A stretch of 64,000 nt of DNA from Streptomyces sp. NBC_01317 (GTDB lineage: Bacteria > Actinomycetota > Actinomycetes > Streptomycetales > Streptomycetaceae), in contig NZ_CP108393.1 in NCBI RefSeq assembly GCF_035961655.1, positions 4,793,001 to 4,857,000 on the forward strand. Direction: 5' to 3'. Position 1 is the stretch's first letter. Every line of letters starts with the position of its first letter. Under the pieces are notes generated by a model. That model was not told the DNA's origin. It worked only from the letters and a program-made list of their open reading frames with translations, and ran no database searches. Both the position numbers and the translations under genes were made by a program. Positions 25,012 through 34,642 of this stretch are shown here, piece by piece.

Positions 25012-26655
25012 TCAGCTCTCCGCCAGCAGCTCGTCCGCGTCCACGATCCGGTACGCGTACCCCTGCTCCGCCAGGAACCGCTGCCGGTGCGCCGCGAAGT
25101 CCTGGTCGATCGTGTCCCGCGCGACCACCGAGTAGAAGCGCGCCTCGTGCCCGTCCGCCTTCGGCCGCAGCACCCGCCCGAGCCGCTGCGCCTCCTCCTG
25201 GCGTGACCCGAACGTCCCCGACACCTGGATCGCGACCGTCGCCTCCGGCAGGTCGATCGAGAAGTTCGCCACCTTCGACACCACGAGCACCGAGATCTCG
25301 CCCTGCCGGAACGACTCGAAGAGCTTCTCGCGCTGCGCGTTGCTGGTCTCGCCCTTGATGACCGGCGCGTTCAGGTGCTCGCCCAGCTCGTCGAGCTGGT
25401 CGATGTACTGGCCGATGACGAGGGTCTGTTCGCCCTTGTGCTTCCGTACGAGCGCCTCCGTCACCTTCCGCTTCGTGGCGGTCGTCGCGCAGAACCGGTA
25501 CTTCTCCTCCGTCTCGGCGGTGGCGTACGCGAGCCGCTCGCTGTCGGTGAGGTTGACCCGTACCTCCACACAGTCCGCCGGCGCGATGTACCCCTGCGCC
25601 TCGATCTCCTTCCAGGGCGCGTCGAACCGCTTCGGCCCGATCAGCGAGAAGACGTCCGACTCGCGGCCGTCCTCCCGTACGAGCGTCGCGGTCAACCCGA
25701 GGCGGCGGCGCGCCTGGAGGTCGGCGGTGAACTTGAAGACGGGCGCGGGCAGCAGGTGCACCTCGTCGTAGAGGATCAGCCCCCAGTCGCGGGAGTCGAA
25801 CAGCTCCAGGTGCGGATAGACGCCCTTACGGCGGGTGGTGAGCACCTGGTACGTGGCGATCGTGACCGGGCGGATCTCCTTGCGCGTACCGCTGTACTCG
25901 CCGATCTCCTCCTCGGTCAGCGTCGTGCGCTTCACCAGCTCGTGCTTCCACTGGCGGGCGGAGACGGTGTTCGTGACGAGGATCAGCGTGGTCGCCTTGG
26001 CCTGCGCCATCGCCCCCGCGCCGACCAGGGTCTTGCCCGCGCCGCAGGGCAGCACGACAACCCCCGAGCCGCCGTGCCAGAAGCCCTCGACGGCCTGCTT
26101 CTGGTACGGGCGCAGGGCCCAGCCGTCCTCCACCAGCTCGATGGCGTGCGCCTCGCCGTCCACGTACCCGGCGAGATCCTCGGCCGGCCAGCCGAGCTTG
26201 AGGAGCGTCTGCTTGATCTGGCCGCGCTCGGAGGGGTGCACGGCGACGGTGTCCGGGTCGAGCCGCGCGCCCACCAGCGGGGCGACCTTCTTCGACCGGA
26301 GGATCTCCTCCAGGACGGGACGGTCCGTGGAGGTCAGGACCAGACCATGGGTGGGGTGCTTGGACAGCGTGAGACGCCCGTACCGGGCCATCGTCTCGGC
26401 GACGTCGACGAGCAGGGCGTGCGGCACGGGGTAGCGGGAGAACTCCACCAGCGCGTCGACCACCTGCTCGGCGTCATGCCCGGCGGCGCGCGCGTTCCAC
26501 AGGCCGAGCGGGGTCAGCCGGTACGTGTGGATGTGCTCGGGCGCGCGCTCCAGTTCGGCGAAGGGCGCGATGGCCCGCCGGCAGGCTCCGGCCTGTTCGT
26601 GGTCGACTTCGAGCAGCAAGGTCTTGTCGCTCTGGACGATGAGGGGTCCGTTCAC
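25012..26655 (-). CDS. XPB-type DNA repair helicase
   Basis: A 547-residue superfamily 2 3'-5' helicase, the bacterial XPB/ERCC3 found in actinomycetes. The N-terminal third is a helicase-associated XPB domain. RPYQKQAVEGFWHGGSGVVVLPCGAGKTLVGAGA is the Q/Walker A region, LILYDEVHLLPAPVF the DEVH box, RLGLTATLVREDGRE motif III, VIGQYIDQLDEL and VSKVANFSIDLPEATVAIQVSGTFGSRQEEAQRLGRVLRP motifs IV-VI. It unwinds DNA in excision repair. Its presumed partner, a protein with the same kind of helicase-associated domain, lies at 27645-30218 with a VanZ gene between them on the other strand. Confidence 0.95.
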   Translation of the reverse strand: MNGPLIVQSDKTLLLEVDHEQAGACRRAIAPFAELERAPEHIHTYRLTPLGLWNARAAGHDAEQVVDALVEFSRYPVPHALLVDVAETMARYGRLTLSKHPTHGLVLTSTDRPVLEEILRSKKVAPLVGARLDPDTVAVHPSERGQIKQTLLKLGWPAEDLAGYVDGEAHAIELVEDGWALRPYQKQAVEGFWHGGSGVVVLPCGAGKTLVGAGAMAQAKATTLILVTNTVSARQWKHELVKRTTLTEEEIGEYSGTRKEIRPVTIATYQVLTTRRKGVYPHLELFDSRDWGLILYDEVHLLPAPVFKFTADLQARRRLGLTATLVREDGRESDVFSLIGPKRFDAPWKEIEAQGYIAPADCVEVRVNLTDSERLAYATAETEEKYRFCATTATKRKVTEALVRKHKGEQTLVIGQYIDQLDELGEHLNAPVIKGETSNAQREKLFESFRQGEISVLVVSKVANFSIDLPEATVAIQVSGTFGSRQEEAQRLGRVLRPKADGHEARFYSVVARDTIDQDFAAHRQRFLAEQGYAYRIVDADELLAES

Positions 26656-26822
26656 AGCTGCGCCCTTTCGGTCTTTCCTTGGGCCGTCACTCGTTGTGCC
26701 AAACGACCAGTGTCGCTCATATCGGGCTGATGCGGGGGCGGGGCGGGGTCGGTCCGGTGGGGCGGGACGATCCGGAGGGTCCTGGGGGGACTGTCCTGGC
26801 CGGGGCTGGGCACCTGGCTCCT

Positions 26823-27539
26823 ATGACCGCTGAGACGCGCAAGGCAGAACCGGGCAGAGCCGCCCCGCGACGGATTTCCTGGGGCCGGGCCCTGTTGCGG
26901 GTGATCATTCTGGTGGTCGCCTTCCTGGCCCTGGTGGCCTTCTCGGCGGTCCTCGCCGACCTGACGCTGACACCCTCCCCGGCCTCGGCGGAGATAGCCG
27001 GGTCCAACCTGCGGCCGGGGCACTCGCTGCGGCAGTACGCGGAGGACTACACGTTCCTCGCCGCGTGCAAGCAGATCGGCGGGAACATCGTGATGGGGAT
27101 GCCGTTCGGGCTGATCCTGCCGGTGCTCATGCCGCGCCGGCTGCCGATGTTGCGGGTTGTCGTGCTGACCGCCGTGGTCATGGCGCTGGTGGAGCTGGCG
27201 CAGGGTTCGATCGTCCAGGGCCGTGCCTTCGACGTGGACGATGTGATCCTGAACACGTCGGGCGCGCTGCTCGGTTACCTGCTGCTGGGTCGGCGGATCG
27301 GTCGACGGTTCCACGCGCTGGGAGTACCGCAGCCGGTGCCGGTGTCGTCCGAGCCCGCGCCCGTGGTGGCCGAGCCGGCCCCCGCGCGGACGACGAAGAC
27401 CCGCCCCTTGGTGAAGAAGCGGACGCTGACCAAGCCGAAGGTGAACAGGACGAAGCTGACGCCCATGGCCAGGTCGCAGGAGAAGCCCCGGGCCAACTGG
27501 AGCGAGCGGCTGGTGCGGCTCGGGCGTCGGAGCCAGTAG
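26823..27539 (+). CDS. VanZ-family membrane protein
   Basis: A 238-residue integral membrane protein. The helices are LLRVIILVVAFLALVAFSAVLADLTL, GNIVMGMPFGLILPVLMP, MLRVVVLTAVVMALVELAQ and LNTSGALLGYLLLG. IGGNIVMGMPFG and the RAFDVDDVILNTSGALLGY segment are the VanZ signature. VanZ in enterococci gives slight teicoplanin resistance; the wider family has no proven reaction. The C-terminal 75 residues are basic and cytosolic. The ATG at 26823 was chosen; earlier in-frame starts would extend into the intergenic region. It sits between the two XPB-related genes. Confidence 0.88.
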   Translation: MTAETRKAEPGRAAPRRISWGRALLRVIILVVAFLALVAFSAVLADLTLTPSPASAEIAGSNLRPGHSLRQYAEDYTFLAACKQIGGNIVMGMPFGLILPVLMPRRLPMLRVVVLTAVVMALVELAQGSIVQGRAFDVDDVILNTSGALLGYLLLGRRIGRRFHALGVPQPVPVSSEPAPVVAEPAPARTTKTRPLVKKRTLTKPKVNRTKLTPMARSQEKPRANWSERLVRLGRRSQ

Positions 27540-27644
27540 CGCTGGCACGGACCGGTTGGTCCCCATCGCGGGACGGGTTTTCGCCGGACGGGCTTCGCGG
27601 CCCGCCCGGCGCCTTGTCATGCCGAGTCCCTCATGCCGTGTCCG

Positions 27645-30218
27645 TCACGCGGTGTCGTCCGCCAGTTCCGCCACACCCGTGATCCGGTGCAGCGGGTACG
27701 TACGGACCTCGTCCGCCGTGTGGTCGTACGCGGTCACGAAGCCCCCCTCGACCCGCACCGGCGCGATCACCCGCTGACTCGCCGCGCCCTCCGCGTTGAC
27801 GTACCCGATCCAGAGCGCCGAACCGGTCATGGCGGCCGCCTGGACCGTGGCCAGGGTCTCCGCCGACGTCGTACGCGGCAGGTCACCCGATCGTGAAGGC
27901 CCGGATGATCTGGACGCCTCCGTCGATGCCGATGCCGATGCCGACACCGCCCGCGCCCGCGACCGTGAACCCGCCGGCTCCGGCACGGTCTTGTGTACGA
28001 CGGTCGCCGCCAGGTCCCCCGCCCGGATCGCCCGTACCGCCGCCCCCAGCAGCGTCGTATCCGGCACCGGCGGACCGTCCGGCACCGGCGCGGGCGCCGT
28101 ACGGGGAGGGGTCCGGTGCGCGTGGGCCCGGGTGATCAGGACGTCTCCGTCGGCGGACTCCGCCGCCGGCGCGAAGCCCATCGCCCGCAACCCCTCCAGC
28201 AGCGACGACGGGTCGGCCTGGGCCGCCAGGACCGTGGGCGCCAGCCGCCGCAGCCGCATGCCCTGCGACCGCCGGTCGGCGACGATCTCGTCCAGCACCG
28301 CCTCGTCGTCGCAGCGCACGTACGCGTTGGCGGAACCGACCCGCAGATGACCGTGCTTGCGGGCCACGTCGTCCACCAGGTACGTGAGCGGCTGCGGCAC
28401 CGGCGTACGGCTGTGGGCCCTGAGGAAGTCGTGCAGCCCGGTGGCCGACTGCCCGGCGTCCAGGGCCCGCCGTACGGAAGCGGGGGTGAAGCGGTAGACC
28501 GTCGCCCCGCCCGTCGACTCCACCTCGGCGGCGACGGAGAGCAGTTCGGCGAGCGGCCGCAGGAGCGGGCCCGGGGCCACGGCCGTGAGGTCCGCCTGGA
28601 GCAGTACGTGGTCCAGCGGCTCGGGCAGCAGCGGCCTGAGGGCCTCCGCCGCGCGCAGACCGGCGGCGGCCAGTTCGGCGGGGGTGGTGGTGATCCCCTC
28701 GGCGGGGTCGCCCAGCGCGTCGAGCAGCGCCCGGCCGTGCGTGGAGAGCGCGCCCCGGCCGGTGAGGCCGAGCATCTCCGCCTCGTTCAGCGTCCAGGCA
28801 GCGAGCCGCCCGCGCAGGTCGTCGGGGCGGCCGGCGGCCGAGGCGCCGCGCAGCGGGCGCTCCCAGCGCAGCCGGGCCATCAGCGACTCGGGGTCGGGCG
28901 GGGTGCCCTCGGGCAGCGTGGCGAGGAGGTCCAGGATGCGGCGGCGGACCTCGGGCGCGGGGCCCCGGTCCAGGTCCGGGCCGAGGGCCGCGAGCGTACG
29001 GCCCTTGGCGTCCTGGCCGCCGACCAGACCGGCCGTACGGGTCGCGGTCAGCCACGCGACGGCGAGCCGTGCCCAGCGCTCGGGGGAGGACAGCTCCTCC
29101 CACTCGTCGTACGCGGGGGTCGGCGCGTACCGTTCGTCGGCCTCGCCGTCCGCCGCCAACAGCCCCGCCGCGTAGGCCAGTTCGACCCAGAAGGCGGCGA
29201 TCGGCTCGGTGACGCCGAGGGCGGCGGCGGTGCGCTTCAGGTCCCGTACGGACAGACCGCCGGCCCGCAGGACGCTCGGGCCGCCCTCGTTCCAGTCCTT
29301 GGCCAGCTCCTCGACGGTGGCGAGGGCGGTGTACGCCTGCCCGGCCGCCGTACTGTCCACAAGCTGTGGACGGGAACCGGAACCCGGCTCGCTCGTCCGG
29401 GGCGCGACGGGCGGAGCGACCGGCTCGATCACGCGGTGCGCCCGCCCCGCGCGCAGATGGAGAGCCACCTCGCGGGGCAGGACGACCGTGCGCGTCGTCG
29501 CGGGCAGCAGCAGGCCCCGGTCGCGCAGCCACTGCACGGGCGGGGTGGGGCTGGAGGTGACCTCGCCGTACGGCGGCCCCCACACCAGCCGGTCCAGCAC
29601 GGACAGCGCCTCCATGGGGGCGGTGTCCAGCAGGGCGGCCATGCGGGTGCGGTCCGTGAACAGCTCGGTCAGGGACGCGACGGCGGAGACCGGGTCGTGG
29701 GTGGACGGCAGCCAGGCGGCCGTCAGGATCTCCTGGATCCGGCCCGGCGACATCCCGGCGGTGGCCTCGGCGACGGTCGGGCCGAGGCCGGTGGGGGACG
29801 GGTGGGTCGGCGAGGGCGCGAGCAGCTCGCGGGCGGTACGGACCAGCCGCAGCCGGGTGTCACTGCCCCAGATCAGCGCCTGGTCGCGCAGCCGTCCCAC
29901 GGCGCCGGGCAGGGCGCGCTCGATGCGCGGGTCGCCCTCGTCGCCGGTGAGGAGCGCGCGGAGCGCGTCGTACGGCGCGGGCTCGGGGGCGACAGCGAGC
30001 GCTTCCGCCGTCTGGAGCGTGAAGCGGTCGAGCCGCTCCAGCGCCCGGACGACAGAGGCGCGGGTGCCCGCGCGGGTCGCGAGCTGCGAGAGGTCGTTGG
30101 GTACGGGGTTGAGCAGATCGGGTCGGGCGCGGAGCAGCGCGGTGAGGGAGTCGTCGCCCCGGGTGCGCAGGGCCTCCGCGAGTGTGCGCGGTGGCGTACC
30201 GCCGGTTCCATCTGGCAC
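27645..30218 (-). CDS. Helicase-associated-domain protein, probable XPB partner
   Basis: About 857 residues. It matches in outline the large protein next to XPB in mycobacteria (the Rv0862c type), which carries the XPB N-terminal helicase-associated domain without helicase motifs. Visible parts: an N-terminal winged-helix-like region (LSQLATRAGTRASVVRALERLDRFTLQTAEALA), a long helical middle, LDHVLLQADLTAVAPGPLLRPLAELLSVAAEVESTGGATVYRFTPASVRRALDAG, and a C-terminal WYL-like strand region (IGYVNAEGAASQRVIAPVRVEGGFVTAYDHTADEVRTYPLHRI). A Ser/Ala/Arg-rich linker precedes the WYL part. The GTG at 30218 has AGGAGG. No Walker motifs are seen, so it is not an ATPase. Confidence 0.85.
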   Translation of the reverse strand: MPDGTGGTPPRTLAEALRTRGDDSLTALLRARPDLLNPVPNDLSQLATRAGTRASVVRALERLDRFTLQTAEALAVAPEPAPYDALRALLTGDEGDPRIERALPGAVGRLRDQALIWGSDTRLRLVRTARELLAPSPTHPSPTGLGPTVAEATAGMSPGRIQEILTAAWLPSTHDPVSAVASLTELFTDRTRMAALLDTAPMEALSVLDRLVWGPPYGEVTSSPTPPVQWLRDRGLLLPATTRTVVLPREVALHLRAGRAHRVIEPVAPPVAPRTSEPGSGSRPQLVDSTAAGQAYTALATVEELAKDWNEGGPSVLRAGGLSVRDLKRTAAALGVTEPIAAFWVELAYAAGLLAADGEADERYAPTPAYDEWEELSSPERWARLAVAWLTATRTAGLVGGQDAKGRTLAALGPDLDRGPAPEVRRRILDLLATLPEGTPPDPESLMARLRWERPLRGASAAGRPDDLRGRLAAWTLNEAEMLGLTGRGALSTHGRALLDALGDPAEGITTTPAELAAAGLRAAEALRPLLPEPLDHVLLQADLTAVAPGPLLRPLAELLSVAAEVESTGGATVYRFTPASVRRALDAGQSATGLHDFLRAHSRTPVPQPLTYLVDDVARKHGHLRVGSANAYVRCDDEAVLDEIVADRRSQGMRLRRLAPTVLAAQADPSSLLEGLRAMGFAPAAESADGDVLITRAHAHRTPPRTAPAPVPDGPPVPDTTLLGAAVRAIRAGDLAATVVHKTVPEPAGSRSRARAVSASASASTEASRSSGPSRSGDLPRTTSAETLATVQAAAMTGSALWIGYVNAEGAASQRVIAPVRVEGGFVTAYDHTADEVRTYPLHRITGVAELADDTA

Positions 30219-30334
30219 GTGCGCCTCCTGCTCAGGCTTCGCGGGTCCCCATCCGTCCCACGTTAGCCCCTGAGGAGCGGTCTGCCGCGCCCCCGGGCGG
30301 AGGAGGGCGGGCGGGGAGGGGCGGGGGAGGCTTT

Positions 30335-30410
30335 CTTCGTACCGGGTGTGCGGCTTGTTCGTACGGGGTGCGCGCCTTGTTCGTACGGGGTGCGCGGGCT
30401 CGTTCGTACG
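30335..30410. repeat. 22-bp tandem repeat, about 3.5 copies, in a 372-bp gap
   Basis: Units of GTTCGTACGGGGTGCGCG plus CCTT or variants repeat between the divergent starts at 30218 and 30591. The first copy is less exact. The rest of the gap shows no clear promoter or gene. Confidence 0.8.
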
Positions 30411-30590
30411 GTCCCGGCGGACGTGTTCGGCCCGTGCGGGCGGCCTGTTCCGGACGATACGGGCGGACCGTCGCGTACCGCCCGCGCAGCGGGCGCGGGG
30501 CCGCCGGGCTGGCTTGTCCGTACTGGACGTACGGGTATGACTCCGACACCATCGCGTGCGTGCACCTGCGTGTACCTGTGGGAGGAACGT

Positions 30591-31730
30591 GTGGGGATCG
30601 AGAGCGATCAGCTCGTCTACGACTACCTGAGCCGGGTCGGCGACGCGGCGCGGCAGCAGCAGCTGGCGTCCGGGGACCGGATGAGGCTGGTCTCGACGCT
30701 GCGCAACGAGATCGACCGGCAGCGCGGGAAGTTCGGCGGCGACAGCCCGGCGGCGGTACGGCGCATCCTCGGGCGCATGGGGGAGCCGAACGCGGTGGTG
30801 CGGGCGGCGTCGAGCGGGGCGGGGGCCGGGTCCGGCGACACGGGTGGTGGGTACGCGCCGCCGCCCCCGGCACCGGTCGTGCCGGAGCAGCGGACGCGGC
30901 GTGGCGGCGGGTGGCTGAGCAAGGCGGGTGGCCGGGGCGGCAAGGGCGCGGACTCGGATACGGGTACGGGTCCTGGTCCGGGCGCCCAGATCCCGACCCA
31001 GTCGTCCGGCCCACCCGCATCCCCCGCCTCCTCCGGATCCCGGGGACCGCACCTGGCGGGGATGGACGAGGTGGGGTCCTCGAACGGCAGGACCGACTGG
31101 TGGCGGATCGAACCGGGACCTATGGGCAACGGCCCGACGGGCGGCGGGATCGGCGTGCCGGGTTTTGTGGGCGGGGTGGAGATCCCCGAGATACTGGTCC
31201 CGCCGCCGAAGCCGGAGGACGAGGCGGACGACGAGGCCGGTGACGCGACCGAGACGGAGACCAAGGGCGGCCGCGCGTGGCGGGCACTGCTGAGGCGAGG
31301 GGCCGGCGCCAAGACCGGCGCCAAGACCGGCGCCAAGACCGGCGCCGAGGCCGCCGTGGAGGCGGCCGAACCCGAGACGACCGGCAGGCCCGTCCGCCTC
31401 TCCCACCCCTTGCTGCTTCTCGCCGCCGGACTTCTGCTCGTGGGCGCGTTCCTCGGCTCCTGGCTGGCCCTGGCCGGCGGCTGGCTCCTGGCGTACGCCT
31501 CCCGCGCGCTCTCCCGGGCGGCGGCGAAGTGGGCGGTCTTCGGCCTCCCGGGCATCTCGGTGGCCGGCGGCCTGCTCTGGCTCTGGGGCCGCGCGAACGG
31601 CCGCTGGGGCGAGGCGATCCCGGAGGGCGGCTGGAACGCCGCGATCTCGGACGCGACCCCGGTGGTCATACGCACGGCGGCGATCGCCTCGGCGCTCTAC
31701 CTGCTGTGGCGCTCCCGCAGACAGCTGTGA
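30591..31730 (+). CDS. Membrane protein with N-terminal helical domain and variable repeat region
   Basis: About 379 residues. The first 75 (DQLVYDYLSRVGDAARQQQLASGDRMRLVSTLRNEIDRQRGKFGGDSPAAVRRILGRMGEPNAVVRAAS) form a helical domain resembling the permease-prefix-like modules of Streptomyces membrane proteins. A long Gly/Pro-rich disordered linker follows, with an in-frame 12-bp repeat encoding GAKT three times and then GAEA (DNA 31305-31352). The C-terminal 130 residues hold about four helices (LLLLAAGLLLVGAFLGSWLALAGGWLLAY, AVFGLPGISVAGGLLWLW). The GTG at 30591 follows GGGAGGA. The function is unknown. Confidence 0.75.
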   Translation: MGIESDQLVYDYLSRVGDAARQQQLASGDRMRLVSTLRNEIDRQRGKFGGDSPAAVRRILGRMGEPNAVVRAASSGAGAGSGDTGGGYAPPPPAPVVPEQRTRRGGGWLSKAGGRGGKGADSDTGTGPGPGAQIPTQSSGPPASPASSGSRGPHLAGMDEVGSSNGRTDWWRIEPGPMGNGPTGGGIGVPGFVGGVEIPEILVPPPKPEDEADDEAGDATETETKGGRAWRALLRRGAGAKTGAKTGAKTGAEAAVEAAEPETTGRPVRLSHPLLLLAAGLLLVGAFLGSWLALAGGWLLAYASRALSRAAAKWAVFGLPGISVAGGLLWLWGRANGRWGEAIPEGGWNAAISDATPVVIRTAAIASALYLLWRSRRQL

Positions 31731-31778
31731 GGGGCGCGGCACCCCCGCCCGCCGCGATCCCCGCCGGCGGCCCGGTGG

Positions 31779-32663
31779 TTACCTGTCGTCCGCCGGGTTC
31801 CTCAGCACCTCGATCACGCTTGCGTAGCTGTCGGACCTGTGGCCCGCGGCCCTGGCCCGCTCCATGGTGGCCTTCAGGAGTTCCGGCAGGCCGTTGTCGA
31901 GGCCGCGGGCGGCCGCTGCGTGGATGAGGTGGTCGACGGCCGCGATCTGTACGTCGACGGTTGCGTCGTCCCCCGGGTAGTGGCCCGCGTCCACCTGGGA
32001 CGCGTACGTGCTCAGGAAACCGGACACCGTGCTCAGCCAGCGCAGCGCGAGCGGGGTGAAGGCGGTGGCCGGGGTCTTCTCCGCGCCCACCAGCGCGGTG
32101 CCGTGCAGCCAGCCGGTCATGGTGGACCACATGAGGCCGAGCAGAGCGGCGTCGTGGAGGGAGGCCGTACCGGCGTCGGCACCCAGGTACAGCGGATCAC
32201 CCAAGGCCGCCAGGGCCGGACGGTAGGTGTCGAAGACGGCGCGCGAACCGCTGTACAGGAACATCACCTCCGGGCTGCCGACGCCCGGCGGGGTGGTCAT
32301 GACGGCGCCGTCGAGGTAGTCGGCGCCGTGGGACCGGGCCCACGTGAGGGTCTCGTCGGCCTGCTCCGGGGTGCCGGAGGTGAGGTTGACCAGCGCCTTG
32401 CCGCGGAGGGAGCCGGCCACGGGGTCGAGGACGGCGCGCAGCGCCTGGCAATCCAGTACGCAGGCGACGGTGAGCGGGCTCGCCGCGACCGCCTCCTGGG
32501 GTGTCGCGGCGAGGACGGCCCCCCGGCCGACCAGCGGCCGGGCCTTCTCCGCCGACCGGTTCCACACGGTGGTCGGGTGGCCGTGGTCCAGTAACGCGGC
32601 GGCCAGCGCCGAGCCCATCGAGCCCAGTCCGACCACGCTCACGGCTTGGCGATCAGCGTTCAT
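31779..32663 (-). CDS. NAD(P)-dependent imine reductase-like / beta-hydroxyacid dehydrogenase-family protein
   Basis: A 294-residue two-domain reductase. The Rossmann start VSVVGLGSMGSALAAALLDHGHPTTVWNRSAEKA, with the Asn-Arg-Ser after the second strand, indicates NADPH use. LVNLTSGTPEQADETLTWARSHGADYLDGAVMTTPPGVGSPEVMFLYSG is the family's substrate-side signature, and the lack of the usual catalytic Lys of hydroxyacid dehydrogenases (LHDAALLGLMWS here) points to the imine reductase branch. It is divergent from an AraC/GlxA regulator, which probably controls it. ACAAGGGAG precedes the ATG at 32663. Confidence 0.85.
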   Translation of the reverse strand: MNADRQAVSVVGLGSMGSALAAALLDHGHPTTVWNRSAEKARPLVGRGAVLAATPQEAVAASPLTVACVLDCQALRAVLDPVAGSLRGKALVNLTSGTPEQADETLTWARSHGADYLDGAVMTTPPGVGSPEVMFLYSGSRAVFDTYRPALAALGDPLYLGADAGTASLHDAALLGLMWSTMTGWLHGTALVGAEKTPATAFTPLALRWLSTVSGFLSTYASQVDAGHYPGDDATVDVQIAAVDHLIHAAAARGLDNGLPELLKATMERARAAGHRSDSYASVIEVLRNPADDR

Positions 32664-32789
32664 GCCTAACTCCCTTGTATGTACTGTCCGTGACGCTTGA
32701 TCACGTACGAGCCACATTGGCAGGGTGCGGCGGCCGGAAACAGTGACACCGATGACGCCCGCCGCCAAATTCATGCCAGACTCCGGAGC

Positions 32790-33794
32790 GTGACCGCCGG
32801 TTCTGTTGCAGTAATCGTGATCGAGGACATCAGGGTTCCGTCCTGGGACCTGTACGAGTTGAGCATCGCCTGCACCGTCTTCGGGAAGCCGCAGCCCGAC
32901 CTGGCCGACACCTGGTACGACCTGCGGCTGTGCGGAATCGGGGAACGAACGGAGGACGGCGTACCGGCCGACGCCGGGATCGCGCTGCGGACCCGCTACG
33001 GGCTCGCGGACCTCGTCGGCGCCGACACGGTCATCGTGCCGTCGGTGCCCGACTCCTGCGTGGAGGAGGGCGAACCGCTGTCCCCGGCGCTGATCGCGGC
33101 CCTGCGCGACGCCTCCGACGCGGGTGCCCGCATGGTCTCCCTGTGCACCGGCGCCTTCGCCCTCGCCGAGGCGGGGCTGCTCGACGGACGCCGGGCCACG
33201 GCCCATTGGATGCACACGGCCCAACTGGCCGAGCGCTACCCGAAGGTACGCGTCGACGACTCGGTGCTGTACGTGGACGACGGCGACGTGCTCACGAGTG
33301 CCGGGCTGAGCGCCGGGCTCGACCTCTGTCTCCATCTGGTACGCCGTGACCTCGGCGCGCACGTCGCCAACCAGCTGGCCCGCCGGATGGTGGTGCCGGC
33401 CCACCGGACCGGCGGTCAGGCCCAGTTCATCGACCTGTCCGTTCCCCCCAGCGACGACAAGGGCCTGGGCCACGTACTGGACTGGGCGCGGGCCCGCCTG
33501 GACCAGCCTCTGACCGTCGAGAACCTGGCGCAGCGGGCCGCGATGAGCCGGCGGACGTTCTACCGGCGGATCCAGGCGGCCACCGGGACAACTCCCCTTC
33601 AGTGGCTCCTCAACCAGCGCCTGGCGCGGGCCCAGGGCCTGCTGGAGTCGACGGACCTCCCGGTCGAGAAGGTGGGGGAGCTGAGCGGCCTGGGCACGGC
33701 CAACAACCTCCGCCACCACTTCCTCAAACAGATCGGGGTGTCGCCGAGCGACTACCGCCGGGCCTTCCCCCGGATGACGCCCGGACTGTCCTAG
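32790..33794 (+). CDS. GlxA-family AraC-type transcriptional regulator
   Basis: About 334 residues. The N-terminal DJ-1/PfpI-like sensor domain ([57 protein letters not shown] around the nucleophile-elbow Cys) is followed by two AraC helix-turn-helix motifs ([47 protein letters not shown] and [35 protein letters not shown]). It is divergent from the imine-reductase-like gene and probably regulates it. The GTG at 32790 is tentative; a TTG at 32697 would add 31 residues. Its stop codon overlaps the stop of the convergent ABC gene. Confidence 0.88.
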   Translation: MTAGSVAVIVIEDIRVPSWDLYELSIACTVFGKPQPDLADTWYDLRLCGIGERTEDGVPADAGIALRTRYGLADLVGADTVIVPSVPDSCVEEGEPLSPALIAALRDASDAGARMVSLCTGAFALAEAGLLDGRRATAHWMHTAQLAERYPKVRVDDSVLYVDDGDVLTSAGLSAGLDLCLHLVRRDLGAHVANQLARRMVVPAHRTGGQAQFIDLSVPPSDDKGLGHVLDWARARLDQPLTVENLAQRAAMSRRTFYRRIQAATGTTPLQWLLNQRLARAQGLLESTDLPVEKVGELSGLGTANNLRHHFLKQIGVSPSDYRRAFPRMTPGLS

Positions 33795-34642
33795 GGGGTG
33801 TCCGCCCGACCCTGAGCTTCCGCCCGGTCCGGACCCTCCGTCCGGTCCGGACCCTCCGGCCGGTACGGCGCCCCCGGCACCACCAGCGGCGAACCCGTCA
33901 CCGGGTCCGGGACCACCACCGACTCCAGGCCGAAGACCTCCCGTACCAGCTCCGCCGTCACCACCGCGCCGGGCTCGCCCTCCGCCACCACGCGGCCCTC
34001 CTTCATCGCCACCAGGTGGTCCGCGTACCGGGCCGCCTGGTTCAGGTCGTGCAGGACGATCACCACCGTGCGGCCCTGTTCGTGGTTGAGGCGGCGTACC
34101 AGGTCCAGGACCTCCACCTGGTGCGCGATGTCCAGGAACGTCGTCGGTTCGTCCAGGAGCAGCAGGTCCGTCTCCTGCGCCAGCGCCATCGCGATCCACA
34201 CCCGCTGCCGCTGGCCGCCCGACAGTTCGTCCACCGACCGGTCCGCGAGCGCCGTCACGTCCGTACGTTCCATCGCGTCCGTCACCGCGCGCTCGTCCGC
34301 GTCCGACCACTGCCGCCACCACGCCTGGTGCGGCTGCCGGCCGCGCGACACCAGGTCCGCGACCGTGATCGCCTCCGGCGCGACCGGTGACTGCGGCAGC
34401 AGGCCGATCGACTGCGCGATCCGCTTCGTCGGGATACGGGACAGCTCCTCGCCGTCCAGCAGCACCGCCCCGCCCCGGGGCTTCAACAGCCGCCCCAGCG
34501 CCCGCAGCGTGGTGGACTTGCCGCACGCGTTCGGGCCGACGATCACCGTCACCCGCCCGTCGGGGACGGCCAGTTCCAGCTCGTGGACGACCGTACGGTC
34601 CTCGTACGCGAGTGTCAGATCCCGGGCGACGAGCCTGCTCAT
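33791..34642 (-). CDS. Iron-siderophore ABC transporter ATP-binding protein
   Basis: A 283-residue FecE/FepC-type ATPase. Walker A is [19 protein letters not shown], the signature [18 protein letters not shown], Walker [16 protein letters not shown], and the H-loop [16 protein letters not shown]. The [20 protein letters not shown] end is the usual extension of this group, and a short tail has a PDR-repeat ([15 protein letters not shown]) made by a tandem DNA repeat at 33815-33860. It overlaps the permease gene by four bases (ATGA), so the three genes 33791-36743 form one operon. It energises uptake of ferric siderophores. Confidence 0.95.
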   Translation of the reverse strand: MSRLVARDLTLAYEDRTVVHELELAVPDGRVTVIVGPNACGKSTTLRALGRLLKPRGGAVLLDGEELSRIPTKRIAQSIGLLPQSPVAPEAITVADLVSRGRQPHQAWWRQWSDADERAVTDAMERTDVTALADRSVDELSGGQRQRVWIAMALAQETDLLLLDEPTTFLDIAHQVEVLDLVRRLNHEQGRTVVIVLHDLNQAARYADHLVAMKEGRVVAEGEPGAVVTAELVREVFGLESVVVPDPVTGSPLVVPGAPYRPEGPDRTEGPDRAEAQGRADTP

